The position numbers and the translations under genes were made by a program. The notes beneath the pieces were generated by a model. That model did not search any database, was not told where the DNA came from, and saw only the letters and a program-made list of their open reading frames with translations. A DNA stretch of 6,933 nt, taken from positions 1 through 6,933 of the forward strand of contig CALQCV020000099.1 in the NCBI GenBank assembly GCA_943329165.2. The letters are read 5' to 3'. Position 1 is the stretch's first letter; every line of letters begins with the position of its first letter. Shown here one piece after another: positions 1-5,829 of this stretch. The stretch comes from Candidatus Nitrotoga sp. CP45 (GTDB taxonomy: Bacteria; Bacteroidota; Bacteroidia; Flavobacteriales; Flavobacteriaceae).

Positions 1-521
1 GAGGATATTATGAATATAATCCGTTTATTTATTCAACTTGGGCATTTTCAAATTATGGAGGTAAAGATATTTTTTTATTAAAATTTAACAATGCAGGAGA
101 TATCCAATGGGCGAAAAACATAGCTGGAACAGGAAACGAAACTATAACTTCAATTTCATGTACTAGTCAAGATCAATTTATTATTTCAGGCAATTTTGAA
201 AGTACAATTCTAAACTTTGGCAATAATTCATTGGCGAATTTAGGTCAAAATGATATTTGGATAGCCAATATCTCCCCTAATTATTTAAATAATTTAACTT
301 TTGAAAATGAATTATTATCATTTTACCCCAACCCAATGCAAAACACCTTGCATTTAGAAATAGAAAAAGAATTTACAGGAACTATTTATGATATCACTGG
401 CAAAAGTTTACTAAATGTTAATTCTAAAGACATTGATGTTAGCTCATTAAGTGCGGGAATTTATTTATTAGATATTATTTCTGATGATAAACGTTACACT
501 AAAAAATTAATAAAACAATAA
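1..521 (+). CDS. Secreted SBBP-repeat protein with T9SS type A sorting domain (3' part only)
   Basis: The frame is open from base 3 to the TAA at 519-521, giving the last 172 residues of a protein whose start lies off the left edge. Visible residues 19-38 (GGKDIFLLKF, then AGDIQWAK) match the SBBP (seven-bladed beta-propeller) repeat pattern G-x-x-DIF-x-x-K, then G-x-x-x-WAK. A second, degenerate copy begins near residue 81 (GQNDIWIANI). From about residue 106 follows a typical Por secretion C-terminal domain: SFYPNP, then TIYDITGK, LSAGIYLL, and a basic end (KKLIKQ). In this family the C-terminal domain is recognised by the type IX secretion machinery and removed as the protein is released or anchored at the surface. 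The protein is therefore probably extracellular. The role of the repeat region is unknown, perhaps adhesion or scaffold. A TTG at 231 is an internal codon, not the start. Confidence 0.88.
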   Translation, partial: GYYEYNPFIYSTWAFSNYGGKDIFLLKFNNAGDIQWAKNIAGTGNETITSISCTSQDQFIISGNFESTILNFGNNSLANLGQNDIWIANISPNYLNNLTFENELLSFYPNPMQNTLHLEIEKEFTGTIYDITGKSLLNVNSKDIDVSSLSAGIYLLDIISDDKRYTKKLIKQ

Positions 522-552
522 ACTTGTAGTTAGTAATGTTTATTGTTTTATC

Positions 553-582
553 AAAAAAGGATGTTTGTGGGCATCCTTTTTT
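553..582 (+). terminator. Intrinsic terminator of the T9SS protein gene
   Basis: An 11-bp perfect stem (AAAAAAGGATG at 553-563 with CATCCTTTTTT at 572-582) encloses an 8-base loop. The 3' arm ends in six T. It lies 31 bases after the stop codon of the upstream gene, in the right orientation to end its transcript. The A-tract opposite the T-tract means it might also work on the - strand. Confidence 0.85.
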
Positions 583-939
583 ATTTGATGCTTATTGCAA
601 TTATCAAATTAAAACTTCAAGAATTAATAGCCATTTTATTGCTTTCAAAGCGTCGAATTTTAATATAGTTACCTTTCATTACTAAATGAAAATCAATACT
701 GTAATAATTTCAACTCTCAAATTCAAAAAAAAACGAGCATACCTCCTATTTCATAAATTAAAATCCGTCTAGAAATAAAGATATATTCATAGGGAATTGC
801 ACTTTCTCATTTTAGCAATAGTTGTTGCTATTTTTAGACATCCGCATTTTTTAATTGTAATAAACAAAAATCAGCAATCTTTAAAGTCGAATCCTAAATT
901 TTTCATCAAGTCATTCCTTTAAAATTAACATTGTTATCC
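583..939. other. Intergenic stretch without a recognisable gene
   Basis: Both strands were read here and no convincing coding sequence was seen. A 26-codon ORF at 588-668 has no supporting signal. The only structure noticed is a small hairpin at 813-830 followed by five T, listed separately. The right end leads into the ybaB promoter. Confidence 0.5.
813..835 (+). terminator. Weak hairpin plus T-run with no assigned gene
   Basis: TAGCAA (813-818) pairs with TTGCTA (825-830) around a six-base loop, and TTTTT follows at 831-835. The form is that of a short intrinsic terminator on the + strand. No gene is visible upstream of it that lacks a terminator, because the T9SS gene already has a stronger one at 553-582. 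It may be chance in AT-rich DNA or the end of an unrecognised short transcript. Confidence 0.2.
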
Positions 940-947
940 TAACTTTG
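940..947 (+). promoter_or_regulatory. -7 box of the ybaB promoter
   Basis: TAACTTTG matches the Bacteroidota -7 consensus TAnnTTTG exactly. No clear TTG is seen at the expected -33 spacing, so the upstream element is weak. Transcription would begin near 951-954, leaving a leader of about 20 bases before the ATG at 973. The leader is A-rich (AAAAAGGA), as is usual for initiation in Flavobacterium. Confidence 0.6.
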
Positions 948-972
948 CATCAAATAATTTAAAAAGGACACT

Positions 973-1293
973 ATGGATTTAATGGGGATGATGGGTAAAT
1001 TTAGAGAAACGCAACAAAAATTAGAAGAGACTAAGAAGCGTTTGGATACTGTTTTAGTAGACGAACAAAGCAGCGATGGGCTTTTAAAAATTACAATAAC
1101 AGCAAACCAAACAATAAAATCAATAACCGTCGACAATGCTTTATTGGAAGACAAAGAGCAACTGGAAGATTATTTGGTATTAGTAATGAATAAAGCTATT
1201 AAAAGAGCTTCAGCAGTGAATCAAACTGAATTGGATGCCGTTTCCAAAATGGATTTGCCTATGATTCCTGGCATGGAAGATATGTTTAAATAA
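973..1293 (+). CDS. ybaB: YbaB/EbfC family nucleoid-associated protein
   Basis: A 106-residue protein, close to the 109 of E. coli YbaB. Proteins of this family form a tweezer-like homodimer that binds DNA and affects nucleoid organisation. The N-terminal part (residues 5-30, [18 protein letters not shown]) is the expected long amphipathic helix. It is followed by the beta core, in which [19 protein letters not shown] matches the family's G-L-V-x-V-x-x-x-G-x-x-x-x-x-x-x-I-D pattern, with the conserved [12 protein letters not shown] after it. The C-terminal helix covers residues 70-90, and the tail MIPGMEDMF resembles the P-G-F/M ending of other members. The ATG at 973 gives the full family length and sits about 20 bases below a good promoter. 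In many bacteria ybaB lies beside dnaX and recR; here it stands alone. The - strand ORF over the same bases is a shadow. Confidence 0.95.
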   Translation: MDLMGMMGKFRETQQKLEETKKRLDTVLVDEQSSDGLLKITITANQTIKSITVDNALLEDKEQLEDYLVLVMNKAIKRASAVNQTELDAVSKMDLPMIPGMEDMFK

Positions 1294-1334
1294 AAAGAAC
1301 TATTCTTTGCTGTATTGAATTTTGTAAAGTTATA

Positions 1335-1404
1335 AACCGCAAATTTGCAAATTACATACAACAAAGTGTATCACTAATTGGCGAACTGGCGGTTATTATT
1401 TTTT
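1335..1404 (+). terminator. Possible ybaB terminator with a long loop
   Basis: AACCGC (1335-1340) can pair with GCGGTT (1389-1394), which is followed by ATTATTTTTT. The 48-base loop contains a small ATACA/TGTAT hairpin (1356-1371). The stem is short and the loop long, so this is a weak candidate. It is the only one seen between ybaB and the convergent aldolase gene on this strand. Confidence 0.22.
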
Positions 1405-1414
1405 AGAAACCAAA

Positions 1415-1432
1415 CTAAACAGCTTGTTTCAG
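1415..1432 (-). terminator. Possible threonine aldolase terminator
   Basis: CTAAACA (1415-1421) pairs with TGTTT-c-AG (1425-1432) with one bulged base and a GCT loop. On the - strand the hairpin lies about 20 bases after the aldolase stop codon and is followed by TTTGGTTT. The stem is AT-rich and imperfect, so the call is tentative. Confidence 0.3.
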
Positions 1433-1451
1433 AGTAGGTAAGAAATCCAAA

Positions 1452-2477
1452 TTAAAATTCCAATTTCTCCAAAGCTTCTAAAACATATTCATGCATTACT
1501 TGACGGTAATCAAGATGAGTAACTATTCGCAGCTTTCCTTTGGCTAACAAACTGATAGCAATACCTTTTTGCTTTAATTTTTCAATAACATCTTGGTCCT
1601 TTACATGAGGTTGAGCCGAAAAAACAACAATATTAGTTTCTACGGGTTCGACAACAGCAACCCAAGAGCATTGTTGTAATGCACTGCCTAATTCTTTGGC
1701 TCTGCGATGGTCTTCTTCTAACCTATTGATATTGTTTTGCAAGGCATAGATTCCGGCTGCCGCTAAATAGCCCGATTGACGTAAGTTGCCACCAAATATT
1801 TTTCGGATACGCAATGCGCGATGCATCGTTTCAGCATCGGAAAGCAAAACAGAACCAATTGGTGCGCCTAATCCTTTTGAGAAACAAACTGAAATCGTGT
1901 CGAATAATTGTCCAAATTGTATCGGTTGTTGCTTTTTGGCAATCATGGCATTCCACAAACGAGCGCCATCTAAATGGTATTTTAAATTATGATCAACACA
2001 AACTTGTTTTATTTTTTGAAGTTCTTCAATTTCATAACAAGCACCGCCGCCTTTGTTAGTAGTATTTTCAATGCCAACCATTTTTGACATTGGTGTATGA
2101 TAAAACTCGGGATCATTGATACCTTCTTTTACTTGCGCTGCTGTGATCATGCCCCGGTTTCCATCCAATAAATTGAAATTCACACCGCTATTGGCAGAAG
2201 CGCCACCTGATTCATACAAATGAATATGCGACCATTTATCACAAATAATTTGGTCGCCCGGATTGGTATTTAGCTTAATAGCGGTTTGGTTTGCCATAGT
2301 TCCTGTTGGAAAAAATAAGGCAGCCTCCATTCCGAATAAATCGGCTACCTTTTTTTCAAAAGCATTTACAGTTGGATCTTGTTTAAATACATCATCACCG
2401 ACTTTGGCATTAAACATTGCCTGAAGCATTTCGGGTGTTGGTTTGGTAACGGTATCGCTGATTAAATTTATTTCCAT
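1452..2477 (-). CDS. ltaE: Low-specificity L-threonine aldolase (PLP-dependent)
   Basis: A 341-residue fold-type I PLP enzyme, within the usual 330-350 range. The family cleaves L-threonine or L-allo-threonine to glycine and acetaldehyde in the cytosol. It opens with LISDTVTKPTPEML and VGDDVFKQDPTVN, the family signature matching E. coli LtaE (SDTVTRPS, VGDDVYGDDPTVN). FPTGTMANQ (about 56-64) is the cofactor phosphate region. His84 (in WSHIH) is in the place of the histidine that stacks on the PLP ring. HLDGARLWNA (168-177) supplies the Asp that pairs with the pyridine nitrogen and a conserved Arg. Lys201, in CFSKGLGAPIGS, is the expected Schiff-base lysine, and LRQSG (232-236) is also conserved. 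All key residues are present. Substrate stereo-preference cannot be read from sequence; the low-specificity L-type is inferred from similarity to LtaE. The gene is convergent with ybaB and divergent from prfB. Confidence 0.93.
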   Translation of the reverse strand: MEINLISDTVTKPTPEMLQAMFNAKVGDDVFKQDPTVNAFEKKVADLFGMEAALFFPTGTMANQTAIKLNTNPGDQIICDKWSHIHLYESGGASANSGVNFNLLDGNRGMITAAQVKEGINDPEFYHTPMSKMVGIENTTNKGGGACYEIEELQKIKQVCVDHNLKYHLDGARLWNAMIAKKQQPIQFGQLFDTISVCFSKGLGAPIGSVLLSDAETMHRALRIRKIFGGNLRQSGYLAAAGIYALQNNINRLEEDHRRAKELGSALQQCSWVAVVEPVETNIVVFSAQPHVKDQDVIEKLKQKGIAISLLAKGKLRIVTHLDYRQVMHEYVLEALEKLEF

Positions 2478-2520
2478 ATTCTATTTCTATAGCTTACTTT
2501 CGCATTATATTTTATTTGAA

Positions 2521-2627
2521 GCTAATCCCGCTATCCGTTCCAATCTTTTTTGTTTTTTGAAAGAAGCCCTTCGACTGCGCTCAGGGTGACAAAAACAAAA
2601 AAGGATTTCCACTACTATCGGGGCTAG
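2521..2627. repeat. Palindromic interspersed element in the prfB upstream region
   Basis: About 107 bp with imperfect terminal inverted repeats: the left end CTAATCCCGCTA and the reverse complement of the right end (CTAGCCCCGATA) share 9 of 12 bases. Inside, AATC-TTTTTTG-TTTTT (2542-2557) pairs with AAAAACAAAAAAGGATT (2591-2607) with one bulged G. The apex contains CCCT (2567-2570) opposite AGGG (2583-2586), inside the widely dispersed motif CTTCGACTGCGCTCAGGG. It is clearly more GC-rich at its ends and apex than the DNA around it. I recognise both the ends (GGATTTCCACT, ATCGGGGCTAG) and the apex motif from memory as recurrent in Flavobacterium and other bacterial intergenic DNA, so this is probably a MITE- or REP-like unit. 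It fills most of the 181-bp gap between the aldolase gene and prfB. Confidence 0.65.
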
Positions 2628-2658
2628 AGTTCAATACAAACACAAAACTACATTATTT

Positions 2659-3754
2659 ATGACAAATACCGAACAAATTAAAGGTATTGTGGAGCGCCTT
2701 GGTGCGTTGAGGAGGTATCTTTGACATTGATGCCAAGCTTATAGAGATTACCAACGAAGAAGAAAAGACTTTTGCACCCAACTTTTGGAACAATCCAAAA
2801 GAGGCTGAAGCTATCGTTCAAAACTTACGCTCCAAGAAAAAATGGGTCGAAGATTTTGAAAAGGGCAATGCCATGGCTGAAGAACTTCAGATTATCTACG
2901 AATTTTTCAAAGAAGGTGATGCCACTGAAGCAGAACTTGATGATTACTTTGAACTAACAATTACACATCTTGAAAACCTGGAATTCAGAAATATGCTTTC
3001 TGATGAAGGCGATAGTTTAAGCGCTGTAGTTCAGATTACGGCTGGTGCAGGCGGAACCGAAAGTTGCGATTGGGCATCCATGCTAATGCGAATGTATATG
3101 ATGTGGGGAGAAAAAGAAGGTTATAAGATCAAAGAACTTAATTTTCAAGAAGGGGATGTTGCGGGAATAAAAACGGTGACGTTAGAATTTGAAGGCGAAT
3201 ATTCATTTGGCTATTTAAAAGGCGAAAATGGTGTTCATCGTTTGGTGCGAATTTCTCCTTTTGACAGTAATGCAAAACGTCACACTTCTTTTGCTTCGGT
3301 TTATGTTTATCCGTTGGTTGATGACAGCATCGAAATTGATATTAATCCAGCTGATATCGAAATCACAACTTCACGATCTAGCGGTGCCGGGGGACAAAAT
3401 GTGAATAAGGTGGAAACAAAAGTCCAATTGGTTCACAAACCAACTGGAATTCAGATTCAATGTTCGGAAACGCGCTCGCAACAAGACAATCGACAACGAG
3501 CGATGCAAATGTTACGTTCGCAGTTGTACGAAATTGAACTCAAAAAACAGCAAGCACAACGCGCCGATATAGAAGCTGGTAAAATGAAAATTGAATGGGG
3601 TTCACAAATCAGAAACTATGTGATGCAACCTTATAAATTGGTCAAAGATGTGCGTACTGGTTATGAAACCAGTGATGTTGATGGCGTTATGAATGGCAAT
3701 ATTGATAAATTTTTAAAGGCCTATCTGATGATGATGGGACAGAAAGAGGAGTAA
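2659..3754 (+). CDS. prfB: Peptide chain release factor 2, with programmed +1 frameshift
   Basis: Release factor 2 reads UGA and UAA in the ribosomal A site and triggers release of the finished protein. The gene is in two frames. The ATG at 2659 gives 21 codons ending ...LRRYL, then an in-frame TGA at 2722-2724. Shifting +1 at CTT-TGA-C resumes at GAC 2723 ([10 protein letters not shown]) and runs to TAA 3752-3754. The joined product is 364 residues, against 365 in E. coli. SPF at 199-201 is the stop-codon recognition motif specific to RF2, and GGQ at 244-246 (in [10 protein letters not shown]) is the catalytic motif. A Ser sits where E. coli K-12 has its variable Thr246. The ATG at 2873 that starts the longest uninterrupted ORF is internal and would lose the N-terminal helical domain. 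Unlike in E. coli, no lysS follows. The frameshift is regulatory, not damage. Confidence 0.98.
2710..2725 (+). promoter_or_regulatory. prfB programmed frameshift (recoding) site
   Basis: AGGAGG (2710-2715), TAT, CTT (2719-2721), TGA (2722-2724), C. This is the classical autoregulatory slippery site with the same three-base spacing between the Shine-Dalgarno-like hexamer and CTT as in E. coli. When RF2 is scarce, the ribosome pauses at TGA, the mRNA pulls on the 16S 3' end, and the peptidyl-tRNA slips from CTT to TTT, so that full-length RF2 is made. When RF2 is plentiful, a 21-residue peptide is released. The C after TGA weakens termination and favours the shift. Confidence 0.97.
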
Positions 3755-3759
3755 TCAGC

Positions 3760-3800
3760 CTGCTGCTTGCGGGCAAGTCGCAGTCTCAGTTAGCAGTTTT
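3760..3800 (+). terminator. Possible prfB terminator
   Basis: Six bases after the prfB stop codon, CTGCT (3760-3764) can pair with AGCAG (3792-3796), which runs into TTTT. An inner hairpin CTTGC/GCAAG (3766-3777) sits inside. The segment is more GC-rich than the DNA on either side. The outer stem is only 5 bp and the T-run is short, so this is tentative. Confidence 0.3.
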
Positions 3801-3812
3801 AAGTTAATATTA

Positions 3813-3843
3813 TTGGATATTCAAATTCATTTAACTTAATTTG
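3813..3843 (+). promoter_or_regulatory. lpxD promoter
   Basis: TTG at 3813-3815, a 20-base spacer, then TTAATTTG at 3836-3843. This matches the Bacteroidota pattern TTG / TAnnTTTG except for one base in the -7 box. Transcription would begin about 20 bases before the ATG at 3870, so lpxD probably has its own start and does not depend on prfB. Confidence 0.55.
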
Positions 3844-3869
3844 AGAAATAATAAAAAGACAATCTAGAT

Positions 3870-4868
3870 ATGAGTACCTATTCAATTCAAGAAATAAATA
3901 ACGTTCTACAAGGCGAAATTGTTGGTACAACATCCTGTAAAATTACAGCTCCAGAACAACTGGAAGTAGCAACAGAAACTGAAATTTCTTTTATTGGAAG
4001 CAAAAAATATGAAAAGTTTTGGGAGAATTCAAAAGCTTGTGTGGCGGTCGTGAATCAGGATATTTCTATTGAACCCGGAGAAAATCGTGCTTTTATAAAA
4101 GTAAAAAATGCCGACTTGGCAATGTCACAAGTGCTTGAACTTTTTCTTCCTGCTCTACCCAATTTTGAGGTTGACATTCATCCGACCGCAATAATTGATA
4201 AATCGGTAACTATTGGAAACGGTAGCCGAATTGGTGCCGGAAGTTATATAGGACCAAATGTTAAATTGGGAGAAAATGTTACCATTTACCCAAATGTTAC
4301 TATTCTTGACGATTGTAGTATTGGAAAAAATACCACTATTTGGTCGGGAACTGTAATTCGTGAACGTTGTCATATTGGCTCGTATTGTATATTGCATCCT
4401 AATTGTACCATTGGCGCCGACGGTTTTGGATTTAGACCTTGCCCAGAAAAAGGTTTGGTAAAAATTCCGCATATTGGAAATGTATTTATCGGAAACGAAG
4501 TAGAAATTGGAGCCAACTCTTGCGTTGACAGAGGAAAATTCAGTTCGACTGTAGTTGGTGATGGTTGCAAGATTGATAATTTGGTGCAGATTGGGCACAA
4601 TTCTAAGCTTGGAAAATTTTGTATTATGGCAGGAAATTCGGGTTTGGCCGGTTCAGTAACTTTAGGAAACGGTGTAATGATTGGCGGAAGCGCTTCTATA
4701 AAAGACCACTTAACTATTGGTGATCGTGCCATTGTTGGCGCTGGTTCCGGAGTAGCAGCCGATGTTGAAGCCGGAAAAGTTGTCTTAGGTTATCCAGCTG
4801 TTGATGCGCGTGACGCACTTAAACAATGGGCAATTTTAAAAAGATTGGTAAAAGACTCTAATAAATAA
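3870..4868 (+). CDS. lpxD: UDP-3-O-acylglucosamine N-acyltransferase
   Basis: A 332-residue protein of LpxD length (E. coli 341). LpxD transfers a 3-hydroxyacyl chain from acyl-ACP to the amino group of UDP-3-O-acylglucosamine, the third step of lipid A synthesis, in the cytosol as a homotrimer. Residues 1-100 fit the N-terminal uridine-binding domain (EISFIGSKKYEKF; KNADLAMSQVLELF). Residues 104-305 are a left-handed beta-helix built from hexapeptide repeats (IGNGSRIGAGSYIG, VKLGENVTIYPN). IGADGFGF (181-188) and KIDNLVQIGHN (234-244) are the family's active-site segments; His243 corresponds to catalytic His239 of E. coli. GYPA (307-310) and a short C-terminal helix finish the protein. The usual lpxD partners (lpxC, fabZ, lpxA) are absent, so this may be the second, stand-alone lpxD-type gene often present in Flavobacteriia; its exact acyl substrate is open. 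The two long - strand ORFs beneath it mirror the repeats. Confidence 0.92.
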   Translation: MSTYSIQEINNVLQGEIVGTTSCKITAPEQLEVATETEISFIGSKKYEKFWENSKACVAVVNQDISIEPGENRAFIKVKNADLAMSQVLELFLPALPNFEVDIHPTAIIDKSVTIGNGSRIGAGSYIGPNVKLGENVTIYPNVTILDDCSIGKNTTIWSGTVIRERCHIGSYCILHPNCTIGADGFGFRPCPEKGLVKIPHIGNVFIGNEVEIGANSCVDRGKFSSTVVGDGCKIDNLVQIGHNSKLGKFCIMAGNSGLAGSVTLGNGVMIGGSASIKDHLTIGDRAIVGAGSGVAADVEAGKVVLGYPAVDARDALKQWAILKRLVKDSNK

Positions 4869-4955
4869 TTACGAATTGAGAATTACGAATTAGCTGAAAC
4901 TTTATTTCGGAATTTCTGAAAACAATTAGTAATTCGTAATTGATAATTCCTAATT
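4867..4955. repeat. AT-rich inverted repeat at the lpxD stop codon
   Basis: Two 26-bp arms (4867-4892 and 4930-4955) pair with 4 mismatches. The inner 12 bases (AATTACGAATTA and its complement) are perfect. The 37-base loop contains a second near-perfect palindrome (4905-4921: TTTC-g-GAA-t-TTC-t-GAAA with one G-T pair). The left arm begins inside the lpxD stop codon. Within the arm, ATTACGAATT is nearly repeated in tandem. I recall ATTACGAATTACGAATT motifs as recurrent in Flavobacterium intergenic DNA, so this is probably a dispersed repeat. It may also protect the lpxD mRNA 3' end. Confidence 0.6.
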
Positions 4956-4969
4956 AAATTTTATATTTG
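4940..4969 (+). promoter_or_regulatory. Promoter facing the candidate small RNA
   Basis: TTG (4940-4942), a 19-base spacer, then TATATTTG (4962-4969): a full match to the Bacteroidota TTG / TAnnTTTG promoter. It lies about 95 bases after the lpxD stop codon and points to no protein gene. Transcription would start near 4973. The -33 element sits in the right arm of the inverted repeat at 4867-4955. Confidence 0.6.
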
Positions 4970-4972
4970 CAT

Positions 4973-5040
4973 CGAGGATTCCGAAAGGAAGTTACACCTC
5001 ACCGCACTAGTCGATCGCTCCAGATCGACTTTTGTATTTT
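4973..5040 (+). ncRNA. Candidate small structured RNA of about 65 nt, class not recognised
   Basis: Directly below a consensus promoter, the predicted transcript can fold compactly. GAGG (4974-4977) pairs with CCTC (4997-5000). Inside it TTCC (4979-4982) pairs with GGAA (4987-4990), closed by a GAAA (GNRA-type) tetraloop at 4983-4986, leaving one base (A4978) on the 5' side and GTTACA on the 3' side. A single-stranded ACCGCACT follows, then the terminator hairpin at 5009-5030. There is no ATG, and the next gene (dienelactone hydrolase) is on the opposite strand, so this is not the leader of a downstream gene. It could be a trans-acting small RNA, or an lpxD 3' untranslated segment. I could not match it to a named RNA family. 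The GNRA hairpin with an asymmetric loop recalls the tip of SRP RNA, but the rest does not fit. Confidence 0.5.
5009..5040 (+). terminator. Intrinsic terminator of the candidate small RNA (or lpxD)
   Basis: AGTCGATC (5009-5016) and GATCGACT (5023-5030) form a perfect 8-bp stem around the loop GCTCCA. It is followed by TTTGTATTTT (5031-5040). The T-rich side is on the + strand only, so it does not serve the convergent gene. Its tail reaches the stop codon of the - strand dienelactone hydrolase gene at 5039-5041. Confidence 0.8.
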
Positions 5041-5806
5041 ACAATACTTCCTTAAAAAAGTTTAGCATAGCTTCCCAAGAACGTTTATCCGCTTTTTCAT
5101 TATAAGCAGCTCCCTTACTATTGTCACTTCCGGCATCTTTATGGGTAAACGCATGCACTGCATTGGCATAATATACCATTTGCCAATCGGCTCTCGAATT
5201 TCTCATTTCGTCTTTAAAATTATCTACCTCTTCTTTTGACTCATAAGGATCATCGGCTCCGTGAAGTACTAAAACTTTTGGGTTAATTTTTTCAATAGCT
5301 CTGGTTGCATCTTTACCTAATCCACCGTGAAAAGAAACTATTCCCTTAACTTTCATATTAGTTCGTGCCGCTTCAACAGCACCGGTTCCGCCAAAACAAT
5401 AACCTATGACAACAATATCATCCGGATTAGCGCCCTGCTTAACCAATTGGTCTAACGCCAACTGAATTCTGATTTGGTATTCTTTTATATTTTTCTTGAA
5501 ATAACCGGCTTTAGCTCCGGCTTCATTGTAATTTGTCGGACGTTGATCAACACCATATATATCCGCGATAAACGATTGATAACCCAATGCTGCCAATTTG
5601 TAGGCAACTTCTTTTTCGTGGTTTTGAATTCCCATCCACGCAGGAAGGATTAAAACTCCCGGTTTATTCCTTAACTGTTTAGCTGGTAAAATAGAAAGAC
5701 CACTTAACACCTGATTTCCATCTTCGTACTCTACTGTTTTCGTTTGCGCATTACCTTTTGAAATAATAAGCCCAAAAAATAATAGAAAAGCGATTTTACT
5801 TTTCAT
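5039..5806 (-). CDS. Exported dienelactone hydrolase family protein
   Basis: An alpha/beta hydrolase of 255 residues from the ATG at 5806. An in-frame ATG at 5830 would add MSILKTVK before the signal peptide. I prefer 5806 because MKSKIAFLLFFGLIISKGNA is then a standard signal peptide (cleavage expected before Gln21), and because a -7-like box covers the upstream ATG. The nucleophile is Cys137 in GYCFGG, the dienelactone hydrolase form of the G-x-S-x-G elbow. Asp186 (HGADDP) and His219 (AVHAFTH) complete the Cys-Asp-His triad. AWMGIQNHEKEVAYKLAALGY and ADIYG are typical of the family. Members hydrolyse lactones or small esters; the true substrate here is unknown and enol-lactone activity should not be assumed. 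Most relatives are cytosolic, so export to the periplasm is notable. No cysteine follows the signal peptide, so it is not a lipoprotein. Confidence 0.88.
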   Translation of the reverse strand: MKSKIAFLLFFGLIISKGNAQTKTVEYEDGNQVLSGLSILPAKQLRNKPGVLILPAWMGIQNHEKEVAYKLAALGYQSFIADIYGVDQRPTNYNEAGAKAGYFKKNIKEYQIRIQLALDQLVKQGANPDDIVVIGYCFGGTGAVEAARTNMKVKGIVSFHGGLGKDATRAIEKINPKVLVLHGADDPYESKEEVDNFKDEMRNSRADWQMVYYANAVHAFTHKDAGSDNSKGAAYNEKADKRSWEAMLNFFKEVL

Positions 5807-5829
5807 CTTGACAGTTTTTAAAATTGACA

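Noticed and set aside
588..668. A 26-codon ORF after the first terminator.
   Set aside because: It has no promoter box, no recognisable motif and a composition like the AT-rich surroundings; it looks like chance.
939..1154. A - strand ORF of 71 codons over ybaB.
   Set aside because: It is antisense to a well-supported family protein and has no similarity I can recognise.
1786..2059. Two + strand ORFs inside the threonine aldolase gene.
   Set aside because: They lie antisense to conserved aldolase motifs, including the PLP lysine region, so they are shadows.
2659..2724. prfB looks truncated: a 21-codon ORF ends at TGA and a long ORF begins at 2873.
   Set aside because: This is the programmed +1 frameshift of prfB, with AGGAGG, CTT, TGA and C in canonical spacing. 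The joined protein has normal RF2 length and motifs, so it is not a pseudogene or a sequencing error.
4155..4732. Two long - strand ORFs inside lpxD (147 and 120 codons).
   Set aside because: They are shadows of the repetitive hexapeptide-coding sequence. The + strand LpxD is a full-length, motif-complete protein, and neither shadow resembles a real domain.
4973..5000. Resemblance to the SRP (4.5S) RNA tip: a GNRA hairpin with CCGAAAGGAAG and an asymmetric loop.
   Set aside because: The conserved 3' loop bases of SRP RNA (AGCAG) are replaced by GTTACA, the flanking symmetric-loop bases are absent, and the ends of the transcript cannot pair into a long rod.
4973..5030. Hammerhead or other known small ribozyme, suggested by the GAAA and compact helices.
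   Set aside because: No CUGAUGA core or matching cleavage site is present. GAAA here simply caps a 4-bp helix.
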